In this document: positions 1 through 5,666 of the stretch, one piece after another
How positions within the stretch are numbered: position 1 is the stretch's first letter
Layout of the letters: every line of letters starts with the position of its first letter
Source: Bacillota bacterium
GTDB taxonomy: Bacteria > Bacillota > Clostridia > Lachnospirales > Lachnospiraceae
DNA length: 7,425 bases
Assembly: GCA_023415595.1 (NCBI GenBank)
Contig: JAEZJW010000169.1
Coordinates: 1 to 7,425, forward strand
Reading direction: 5' to 3'
Notes under the pieces: generated by a model
What the model was told of the DNA's origin: nothing
Databases searched by the model: none
The model's input: only the letters and a program-made list of their open reading frames with translations
Translations under genes and position numbers: made by a program

Positions 1-1
1 A

Positions 2-205
2 ATTGATAAGGTAAAGGCATTTGTGAATGATGTTACGAAATTTGATTCCGACTTCGATTTAGTTTCCGGAAGATACGTTATAGATGCAAAATCCATCATG
101 GGTATCTTTAGCCTTGATTTATCCAAGGTAATCGATCTTAACATCCACAGTGAGGAGAATATGGAGCACATCCTGTCCATCTTAAAGCCTTACATCGTAG
201 AGTAA
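2..205 (+). CDS. HPr-like (PtsH-fold) protein, 3' part only
   Basis: The reading frame is open from the left edge and ends at TAA (203-205), leaving 67 visible residues; HPr is normally about 85-90 residues, so roughly the first 15-20 are missing. The stretch AKSIMGIFSLDLSK matches the HPr regulatory-serine region (KSIMG, Ser46 in Bacillus HPr), and VTKFDSDF aligns with SKYDADV. From that Lys to the Ser is 18 positions in both proteins, so the alignment is ungapped. HPr carries phosphate on His15 in the sugar phosphotransferase system. Here the positions of Arg17 and Pro18 read Asp and Lys, and base 1 (a) is the last base of the codon aligned with His15. His codons end in T or C, so that residue is not His. 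I infer a non-catalytic, possibly regulatory HPr relative, comparable to Crh, which has Gln at that site. The true start lies outside the window. Confidence 0.8.
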   Translation: MDKVKAFVNDVTKFDSDFDLVSGRYVIDAKSIMGIFSLDLSKVIDLNIHSEENMEHILSILKPYIVE

Positions 206-222
206 TCACCAAGTACTTTATG

Positions 223-270
223 GGAGTTGCCATCGGGGAAACCTAAGATGGCAACTCCTTTTTTCTTTTT
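223..270 (+). terminator. Rho-independent terminator of the HPr-like gene
   Basis: A perfect 12-bp inverted repeat (GGAGTTGCCATC at 223-234, GATGGCAACTCC at 247-258) encloses a 12-nt loop. It is followed directly by a T-rich tract, six T's, a C and five T's (259-270). It starts 17 bases after the HPr-like stop codon. This is a textbook intrinsic terminator on the + strand. On the - strand the stem is not followed by T's, so it should not terminate the converging thiI transcript in the same way. Confidence 0.93.
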
Positions 271-277
271 CTGCGCT

Positions 278-355
278 AAGTGAATTGCCATTCACTTAAG
301 CGAATGCCCTACGCTTGAGCGAAAGCTATCCGCTTAAGTTGTTTATGCAAAACTT
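278..355. repeat. Four-unit array of abutting short palindromes
   Basis: The 78 bases divide without gaps into four units of 20, 19, 19 and 20 bp (278-297, 298-316, 317-335, 336-355). Each begins AAG or GAG and ends CTT, and each has complementary ends. Unit 1 has a perfect 8-bp stem (AAGTGAAT/ATTCACTT) around TGCC. Unit 2 pairs AAGCG with CGCTT, and unit 3 pairs AGCG with CGCT. Unit 4 overlaps a 7-bp stem TTAAGTT/AACTTAA (334-340, 351-357). The array fills the gap between the HPr-like terminator and the thiI stop codon. Related units occur at 3927-4021 and 5612-5630. None of the stems has a T-tract suited to a normal terminator. The function is unknown; it could be an extragenic palindromic repeat or a decayed miniature element. 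Confidence 0.7.
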
Positions 356-357
356 AA

Positions 358-1548
358 TTATATGGTTTTACGTTGTCTGATCGGAATTACCTCCACTGTA
401 CTTAAGGCGGTTTCTACCAGCTCATCAATCTTCTCCTCCAGGTTCTTCTCGGAATTACGGATCGCCTTCAGGATCGGTTTCGTTACCGGGTGCCTCGCCA
501 CAAAGATCGTGCAGCAATCCTCGAAGGGCTGGATGGAGGTCTCAAAGGTATCAATCTTTTTCGCGATTTCTACGATATCCTTTTTATCAAAGGCAATTAA
601 CGGGCGATGAACCGGCATCGTACATACCTCATTGGTAGCGGCAAGACTGTGCATCGTTTGGCTGGCCACCTGTCCGATACTTTCTCCTGTAACCAGACCG
701 AGGCAGTACTCCTGCTCCGCCAGCTTCTCAGCTATTTTCATCATGTATCTGCGCATGATAATCGTAAGCTCCTCATGGGGGCATTTCTCATAGATATACA
801 GCTGGATATCAGTAAAATTCACTACAAACAGCTTCATCGGTCCCGTATACTTAGCTACCTTCTCAGCCAGATCGACCACCTTCTGCTTCGCTCTGTCACT
901 GGTGTACGGGGGAGCATGGAAGTAGGTTGCTGCCAATGATACACCTCTCTTGGAGATCATGTAGCCTGCAACAGGACTGTCGATACCGCCGGATAGTAAA
1001 AGCATCGCCTTCCCATTGGTTCCGACGGGCATACCGCCGGGTCCCGGGATAATGATGGAATATACGTAGGATTTGGTCCTTACTTCAACCGTAACTCTGA
1101 CTTCAGGCTCATGCACATCCACCTTAAGCTCCTTAAACCGTTTCAGAAGGTAAGCTCCCATCTCGATACAGATCTCCGGAGAGGTCATCGGATACTGCTT
1201 ATCCGCACGCTTTGCCTCCACCTTGAAGGTAAAATGCTTGTCCGGATACATTGCCTCCACATAATCCCCCACCCCTTTGGTAAGAGTCTCCCAATCATTG
1301 CCGTCTAGCACAGCCACCGGGCAGATGGAGGAGATACCGAATACCCGCTGCAGCGCTGCAACGGTTTCCTCATAATCATATCCCTCAGGACATTCTACGA
1401 AGATTCTTCCCTGCTCCCTGCCGACATAATAATGACCCAAGGGCCTGAGAGAATCACTCACACGGTCCCTTAATGCATTCTCGAAGATATAACGGTTATT
1501 ACCCTTCAGTCCGATCTCCGCATATTTTATTAGAAATGCTTTAAACAT
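358..1548 (-). CDS. thiI: tRNA 4-thiouridine synthase ThiI (rhodanese-less form)
   Basis: The 396-residue protein adenylates U8 of tRNA and inserts sulfur to make 4-thiouridine; in some bacteria ThiI also serves thiamine thiazole synthesis. Visible are the N-terminal ferredoxin-like and THUMP RNA-binding regions (about 1-165), then a PP-loop ATP-binding motif LLLSGGIDSP (183-192) opening the adenylation domain. EDCCTIFVARHP (343-354) carries a Cys pair (345-346) that probably includes the equivalent of E. coli Cys344. The protein ends soon after this, so the roughly 90-residue rhodanese domain of E. coli ThiI (482 aa) is absent, as in Bacillus (about 400 aa). ATG at 1546-1548 follows a strong AGGAGG (1554-1559) at 5-nt spacing. 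The cysteine desulfurase gene lies 30 bp upstream, so the two are almost certainly co-transcribed and that enzyme is the likely sulfur donor. Confidence 0.95.
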   Translation of the reverse strand: MFKAFLIKYAEIGLKGNNRYIFENALRDRVSDSLRPLGHYYVGREQGRIFVECPEGYDYEETVAALQRVFGISSICPVAVLDGNDWETLTKGVGDYVEAMYPDKHFTFKVEAKRADKQYPMTSPEICIEMGAYLLKRFKELKVDVHEPEVRVTVEVRTKSYVYSIIIPGPGGMPVGTNGKAMLLLSGGIDSPVAGYMISKRGVSLAATYFHAPPYTSDRAKQKVVDLAEKVAKYTGPMKLFVVNFTDIQLYIYEKCPHEELTIIMRRYMMKIAEKLAEQEYCLGLVTGESIGQVASQTMHSLAATNEVCTMPVHRPLIAFDKKDIVEIAKKIDTFETSIQPFEDCCTIFVARHPVTKPILKAIRNSEKNLEEKIDELVETALSTVEVIPIRQRKTI

Positions 1549-1578
1549 CTTTTCCTCCTATCATCTTATCTGTTGTTG

Positions 1579-2766
1579 TTATTTCCTCGTATATCTCCTT
1601 AGAACCGGCAAAAGCTCCTTCATCTGCTCCAAAGCATAATCCACTTCTTCCTCCGTCGTCATATCCGACATAGAGATACGCAGTGTGGAATCCATCAGGT
1701 TCTTCGGAAGATTAATTGCAGTCAGTGTAACACTTGGCTGAGGATGGTGGGAGCTGCAGGCTGAGCCGGCAGAGACATAGACGCCGCGATCCTCCAATGC
1801 ATGGAGGAACACCTCACTCTTTACTCCGTCAAAGCTGACGCTGACGATATGAGGAGCTGTTGTTTTTAAAAGCTCCATTTCAAATTCGCCGGTGCATTCC
1901 TTCGGAAGCCCATTGAAACTGACGCCCTCCAGCCTATTAAGTTCTCTTAAGAAGTGCTGCTTCAGGCCATACATCCTGCTGATCTTCTCTTCATAATTCT
2001 CATATAGCTCTGCGACGGCTTGTCCGAGGCCTGCAATTGCCGGAACATTTTCGGTTCCGGAACGGATTCCCCTCTGATGTCCTCCACCGAAGACTACCGG
2101 GTTCACTCTTACCTTATCGCTGATATAGAGCGCACCGCTTCCCTTCGGTCCATGGATCTTATGTCCGCTGATGGTCAGAAGATCAATCTCCTCCCGTTTC
2201 GGGTAGATTCGGAATTTACCGAAGGCCTGAACAGCGTCCACATGGAAGATGATATCCTTCTTCCTGTTTTTCAGCTCGGCGGCAAGCTCTTTAACATCCT
2301 GGACTGCGCCTATTTCATTATTCACATACATTACGGATACTAATATGGTATCCTCACGGATCAATTCATAAAGCTTCTCTTTGATCAGCTTACCGGTCAC
2401 ATCCACAGGTGCAAAACTGACTTCAAAACCATTTTCCTCAAGATACAACAGCGGCTGATGTACCGATGGGTGCTCAATCCGGGTAGTAATGATATGTTTG
2501 CCCCTTCGTTTGTTTGCCATTGCCGTTCCGATCAAAGCAAGGTTATTAGACTCCGTTCCCCCCGAGGTGAATACCAGCTCCTTCGGTTCAACCTTAAGGC
2601 AGCTTGCCAGGTTCGCTGCTGCTTCCTTCATATAAGCCTCTGCATTTATACCAAGCCGGTGCATGGAGGAAGGATTGCCGTAATCCTCATACAATGCCTT
2701 CATCACTCGGTCTTTGACCTTCTCCGTTATTTTCGTTGTTGCCGAATTATCCAGATATACTTCCAT
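1579..2766 (-). CDS. Class I cysteine desulfurase (NifS/IscS type), probable ThiI partner
   Basis: This PLP enzyme removes sulfur from cysteine, giving alanine and a protein-bound persulfide. The 395-residue length fits the class. It opens MEVYLDNSATT, the usual start of the family. Further landmarks are FTSGGTESNN (66-75), His99 in IEHP, Asp177 in FHVDAVQ, the PLP lysine Lys203 in SGHKIHGPKG, RSGTEN (235-240), and the catalytic Cys337 in SAGSACSS on the longer loop typical of class I enzymes. ATG at 2764-2766 has GAGGT (2776-2780) 9 nt upstream. The gene leads directly into thiI with a 30-bp gap and no terminator between them. In Bacillus subtilis a dedicated desulfurase (NifZ) is likewise encoded beside a short ThiI and feeds it sulfur, and I infer the same here. 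No scaffold protein gene (iscU/sufU type) is visible in the window, so a general Fe-S role is less supported but not excluded. Confidence 0.93.
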   Translation of the reverse strand: MEVYLDNSATTKITEKVKDRVMKALYEDYGNPSSMHRLGINAEAYMKEAAANLASCLKVEPKELVFTSGGTESNNLALIGTAMANKRRGKHIITTRIEHPSVHQPLLYLEENGFEVSFAPVDVTGKLIKEKLYELIREDTILVSVMYVNNEIGAVQDVKELAAELKNRKKDIIFHVDAVQAFGKFRIYPKREEIDLLTISGHKIHGPKGSGALYISDKVRVNPVVFGGGHQRGIRSGTENVPAIAGLGQAVAELYENYEEKISRMYGLKQHFLRELNRLEGVSFNGLPKECTGEFEMELLKTTAPHIVSVSFDGVKSEVFLHALEDRGVYVSAGSACSSHHPQPSVTLTAINLPKNLMDSTLRISMSDMTTEEEVDYALEQMKELLPVLRRYTRK

Positions 2767-2856
2767 TCTTATATTACCTCTTCAGCTATTTATGTCTATC
2801 GAGTAATTGCGAAACAAATCAATTACCAACTATTTTGTCTATAGTTATATTGGCAC

Positions 2857-2865
2857 TTTATAGCA
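2857..2865 (-). promoter_or_regulatory. Candidate extended -10 box for the desulfurase-thiI operon
   Basis: Read on the - strand, TGCTATAAA fits the extended -10 pattern TGnTATAAT with one mismatch. It sits about 90 bases upstream of the desulfurase ATG, inside the 191-bp gap after the M23 gene. I see no good -35 hexamer at 16-18 bp, so this is a weak call. The rest of the gap (2767-2957) is AT-rich. I see no gene, convincing terminator or palindromic repeat unit in it. Confidence 0.3.
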
Positions 2866-2957
2866 TGTATTATGCGAACAAGTATACCATATCAACCCAC
2901 TGCAGGGAAAGTATAAAATCAAAAGCTGCTATGATATTCATTACTTCAGTTTTTAGG

Positions 2958-3848
2958 TTAGGAGGCTTCACGGGTATACCCTGTTCTCTCAGCCTCTAAG
3001 ATTTTTAGAATCCAGTAAGGGTTGATGCTCATATCTCCATGCTCCGTAGGTACATAAATTCCAAGATGAAGGTGCACCTCGAACTGCCCTGTGGTTCCTT
3101 CCGGACCGTATCCGGAGTCTCCCATAAATCCGAGCAGCTGTCCTGCGATAATCGTATCCCCCTCCTTAAGCTCAGGGGCATAGGAGTCAAGATGGGCATA
3201 GTAAAAATAGCCTCCGGAGGCCGCTCTGATTCCGATCCGGTACCCTCCCTTTTCCAGCCATCCCATCTTTTCGACGATACCATCGGTCATGCTGATGACC
3301 GGAAAATATCCGGGTTCATCATTGGAAGCCATCAGATCGGTCCCTTCATGTCTTCGGTTTCCTCCAAATTTGCGGAGTACATACCAGGTATCCGTATAGC
3401 TGATATCCGCCTCCCCGCCCAGGACATAGGGTACAGGAAAATATATTAAATCATTAAAAACCGCTTTATAATAGCCAAATAGCTCCTTATAATCATGGGT
3501 TTCGGACAGCTTTCCCATACTGCGCAGGAATACATCGGTTCTCATAGGAGCTGTTTTCACTGTATTAAAATTATTTGCCAGCATGGAGAAAGTAAGATAC
3601 CCAACGGGATTCATATAAGTACCGTTCTTTAAGCTGGGATACTTTCTGACAGCCTTGTTTATCTTAAGCTCTCCCTGTTTCAGAACCTCCCCAGAAACCT
3701 TCATCTCACGGAAGGCATCATAATTAATCCCTGATACTATGATTCTCCCGATCAGCTGCTGTGTCCGTAATAGTCTAAGCTCATAGTTTATGATATATAG
3801 TACAATGATTATCAGCAGAATTAAACTCTTATGTAGATGCTTCTTCAT
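2958..3848 (-). CDS. Membrane-anchored M23 (LytM-type) metallopeptidase
   Basis: The product is 296 residues from the preferred ATG at 3846-3848. An in-frame ATG at 3881 would add 11 residues. I prefer 3848 because GGGTGAT (3852-3858) precedes it as a Shine-Dalgarno site and gives a standard signal-anchor start, MKKHLHKSLILL. The 3881 codon has no such site and sits beside a TATAAT box. Numbered from the longer start, a single hydrophobic segment covers about 19-33, then comes an unrecognised extracytoplasmic region (about 45-165). The M23 domain follows: H178 and D182 in RHEGTDLMA, H230 in YYAHLDSY, and H270/H272 in EVHLHLGIY. All zinc ligands and catalytic histidines appear intact, so it is probably an active endopeptidase cutting peptidoglycan cross-bridges or stem peptides. 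Its exact specificity cannot be read. The gene lies downstream of the LCP gene behind a terminator. Confidence 0.88.
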   Translation of the reverse strand: MKKHLHKSLILLIIIVLYIINYELRLLRTQQLIGRIIVSGINYDAFREMKVSGEVLKQGELKINKAVRKYPSLKNGTYMNPVGYLTFSMLANNFNTVKTAPMRTDVFLRSMGKLSETHDYKELFGYYKAVFNDLIYFPVPYVLGGEADISYTDTWYVLRKFGGNRRHEGTDLMASNDEPGYFPVISMTDGIVEKMGWLEKGGYRIGIRAASGGYFYYAHLDSYAPELKEGDTIIAGQLLGFMGDSGYGPEGTTGQFEVHLHLGIYVPTEHGDMSINPYWILKILEAERTGYTREAS

Positions 3849-3851
3849 GAC

Positions 3852-3858
3852 ATCACCC
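3852..3858 (-). promoter_or_regulatory. Ribosome binding site that decides the M23 start
   Basis: Read on the - strand, GGGTGAT matches the GGTGAT part of the anti-Shine-Dalgarno pairing region. It lies just 3 nt before ATG 3848, which puts a full GGAGG register about 7 nt away. No comparable site precedes the longer in-frame ATG at 3881, so this favours the shorter protein. Confidence 0.55.
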
Positions 3859-3884
3859 GTTGCATATAAGATTTTGGACATATC

Positions 3885-3916
3885 ATTATATGACAGGCGG
3901 GGTTATAATAGTACAA
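3885..3916 (-). promoter_or_regulatory. Candidate promoter of the M23 gene
   Basis: A perfect TATAAT -10 hexamer occurs on the - strand at 3885-3890. The best upstream hexamer is TTGTAC (3911-3916), but the spacer is 20 bp, longer than the ideal 17, so the -35 assignment is doubtful. A start point about 7 nt downstream would fall near 3878, inside the upstream ATG codon, giving a leader of about 30 nt to the 3848 ATG. The gene's separation from the LCP transcript by a terminator makes an independent promoter likely. Confidence 0.35.
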
Positions 3917-3926
3917 GTTCAGAACA

Positions 3927-4021
3927 AAGCGTATGCCATCCCAAAGCGAACTATGTTTGCCTGACAAAGCGTCAAAAAAGTGCATGCCTTACCATGGCTT
4001 AAGTTGGTATGGCATACACTT
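3927..4021. repeat. Degenerate array of the same short palindromic units
   Basis: This non-coding stretch contains repeated AAG(C/T)G starts and ATGCC/GGCAT cores like those at 278-355. Clear units are AAGCGTATGCCAT (3927-3939), AAGCGAAC (3944-3951), AAGCGTC (3967-3973), a 23-bp AAGTGCATGCC...GGCTT unit (3978-4000) and an abutting 21-bp AAGTTGG...ACACTT unit (4001-4021). The last resembles unit 4 of the first array, sharing CTTAAGTTG across the junction. The outer ends 3927-3939 and 4009-4021 are also inverted repeats of each other with one mismatch. The array lies between the LCP stop codon and the M23 promoter region. Confidence 0.62.
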
Positions 4022-4022
4022 T
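3974..4022 (-). terminator. Repeat-derived terminator of the LCP gene
   Basis: On the - strand, AAAGTGTATGCC (from 4011-4022) pairs with GGCATGCACTTT (from 3977-3988): 12 bp with one G-U wobble. A further 4 bp (UACC/GGUA) form inside after one mismatch, leaving a 12-nt loop. The 3' arm runs into a TTTTTT tract (3974-3979). The structure begins about 46 bases after the LCP stop codon and is built from two neighbouring palindromic repeat units. A small extra hairpin (4037-4059, CCGGC/GCTGG core) lies between it and the stop codon. Confidence 0.75.
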
Positions 4023-4068
4023 AATACATGATGAATGAATTCCAGCCAGGCCGGCATTCATAATTTAT

Positions 4069-5586
4069 CTATTGATTCACTGATACGCTACCCGTAACTG
4101 AGGTGTTTGCTGCGGTGGAGGATTGTACTCCGGCGGCAGCCTTATCGTCTCCGAAGATAAAATTATGGAGAAGCGTTAAATTCTCATCCCATTCAGGGAT
4201 TAGTACATCCATACCGCGGACCTCCACATTATCCGTAAAGGTTCCGTCTGCAGGAAGTCTTAGCTGGTCTATCTTGGTGGTGCCCATTTCAATGAAATTA
4301 TTTAGTAGTAATTCAAAATTATCGCTGTTGATATCAGTTGTGATCATTGGTAAGAAACTAAACATCATGGAACCCAGTTCCACTTTGCTCTTCGTCTTAT
4401 ACTTTTCGAAGATGGCATCCAGTATGATACGATGGCGCTCTGTCCTGCCGTAATCATTATTCGTTCCGTTGATCGTTGCCCTCTTACGTACTCTGGAATA
4501 TCCAAGCACCTGATTGCCGTTCATCAGCTGCTTTCCTTCAACTACATTACGATACTGCGGCTTGGAGATATAGTTCGTAGTATTCAGGTAGTAGGCTTCT
4601 CTAGATGTTAAGGTGATCTCTACACCGCCGAGCTTATCAATGATCTTCTCAAATTTCTCGAAGTTTACCATGACACAGCCATCCAGCCTGATATTATAAT
4701 TGAGGGCAATGGTTTCATACAACAGATCAAGGCCGCCCTTCTCATAGGCGCTATTTAATTTATTCTCCTGATAACCCGGTATTCTTACCAGCGTATCCCT
4801 CATCAGGGAGGTTAACTTCAGCTCTTTCGTATTCGTGTTCATCGTAGCGATGATGATGACATCCGTCCGTCCTCTGCCAGAACCGGAACCGATGGCCTCT
4901 TCCCCTAAAAGCAGGATATTATATACTCCCTCTTCCTGGCGGCCATATCCCGGATGATCGGGCCATTTAATTGAATTCGGATCAATCTCTTCTGCATCAG
5001 AATTCAGATCATCTTCATCCAGATAATCCTTATCCTCTTCCAACACAGGAGTCTTATCAAAATCCTTCGTCATGGTTGCCCATATCTTACCGCTGATGTC
5101 GATTCCCATACGCATCAGAAGCTTATTACCCGGTTTTGTAAATCCTAAAAAGGATCCAAATCCGACCAGGCAGGCAAGAATGATCAACACAATGCTAAGT
5201 GCTTTTCTGCCCCTGGACATTTTCTTCTTCATGGGACGGGTATCCAGAAGATTTAACTCCTCACTGATCTGCTTAGCCAAGGAAGCATTGATATCAATCA
5301 GGGCATCATCCACACTGGGGCTGATTTCCTCCCCGGCTTCCATCCGTTCCGGAAGTTCCGGTATATCCTCCGAATTACGATCCCCCTGTACGGTCTCCTG
5401 AATTTCATCCGTTAGTAATAATTCACCGATAACGATATCCTCATCGCCAGTCATTGCATCCTCTGTTGCCACAGTCTTATCGGCTTCCGCGATGTAGGTA
5501 TCACTTAATACCTTTTCGATGTTTTTGTAAAAATTCGCATCGAAATCCGGATCCGTATCTATATTATACTTATCTCCCTTTTCCAT
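4069..5586 (-). CDS. LytR-CpsA-Psr (LCP) family wall-polymer transferase with long acidic N-terminus
   Basis: LCP proteins attach polyprenyl-linked anionic glycopolymers to peptidoglycan on the outer face of the membrane. The 505-residue protein has an acidic cytoplasmic region (1-118), a basic stop (KKKMSRGRK, about 120-128), one transmembrane helix (about 129-149), an acidic linker (about 174-203), then the LCP domain (about 220-395). Conserved features are YNILLLG (222-228), RTD (R240, D242), LMRDT (R263, D264), LNSAY (277-281), SRVRK (R365, R367) and GRTERHR (R381, R384, R386), the last groups binding the lipid pyrophosphate. A Ser/Thr/Ala-rich tail (about 481-505) closes it. ATG at 5584-5586 follows AGGAGA (5593-5598) at 6-nt spacing. 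The stop is TAG. The cytoplasmic extension is long for the family and may bind a partner. The polymer substrate cannot be read from the sequence. Confidence 0.92.
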   Translation of the reverse strand: MEKGDKYNIDTDPDFDANFYKNIEKVLSDTYIAEADKTVATEDAMTGDEDIVIGELLLTDEIQETVQGDRNSEDIPELPERMEAGEEISPSVDDALIDINASLAKQISEELNLLDTRPMKKKMSRGRKALSIVLIILACLVGFGSFLGFTKPGNKLLMRMGIDISGKIWATMTKDFDKTPVLEEDKDYLDEDDLNSDAEEIDPNSIKWPDHPGYGRQEEGVYNILLLGEEAIGSGSGRGRTDVIIIATMNTNTKELKLTSLMRDTLVRIPGYQENKLNSAYEKGGLDLLYETIALNYNIRLDGCVMVNFEKFEKIIDKLGGVEITLTSREAYYLNTTNYISKPQYRNVVEGKQLMNGNQVLGYSRVRKRATINGTNNDYGRTERHRIILDAIFEKYKTKSKVELGSMMFSFLPMITTDINSDNFELLLNNFIEMGTTKIDQLRLPADGTFTDNVEVRGMDVLIPEWDENLTLLHNFIFGDDKAAAGVQSSTAANTSVTGSVSVNQ

Positions 5587-5611
5587 CTTCTCTCTCCTAC
5601 ATAACCCTTTT

Positions 5612-5630
5612 CATGCAATGCCATACGCTT
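5612..5630. repeat. Single unit of the palindromic repeat family
   Basis: AATGCCATACGCTTGA (5617-5632) matches AATGCCCTACGCTTGA (303-318, unit 2 of the first array) at 15 of 16 bases. Only the right half follows the palindrome AAGCGTATG-S-CATACGCTT; the left half is degenerate. It lies between pepD and the LCP gene, about 14 bases before the LCP ribosome binding site, so it would be in the leader or in readthrough mRNA. The rest of this 80-bp gap is AT-rich with no clear terminator. Confidence 0.55.
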
Positions 5631-5666
5631 GAAGATTAATATGCATTTGTGTCAAATTAATGTTAA

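Noticed and set aside
607..939. A 110-codon open frame on the + strand inside thiI.
   Set aside because: It is antisense to an intact, conserved ThiI frame, has no recognisable domain, and its composition is what codon bias on the other strand produces.
2458..2999. Two overlapping + strand open frames (2458-2844 and 2736-2999) partly in the gap upstream of the desulfurase.
   Set aside because: Both overlap genes on the - strand, contain no known motif, and lack Shine-Dalgarno sites; their hydrophobic stretches reflect AT-rich sequence.
4037..4059. A GC-rich hairpin after the LCP stop codon, as its terminator.
   Set aside because: It forms a stem on the - strand (CCGGC/GCTGG plus GAAT/AATTC ends) but no T-tract follows. 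The structure at 3974-4022 is a much better terminator.
5650..5655. A perfect TTGACA on the - strand upstream of the LCP gene, as a -35 box.
   Set aside because: No TATAAT-like hexamer occurs 16-18 bp downstream; the nearest AT-rich hexamer is only about 8 bp away.
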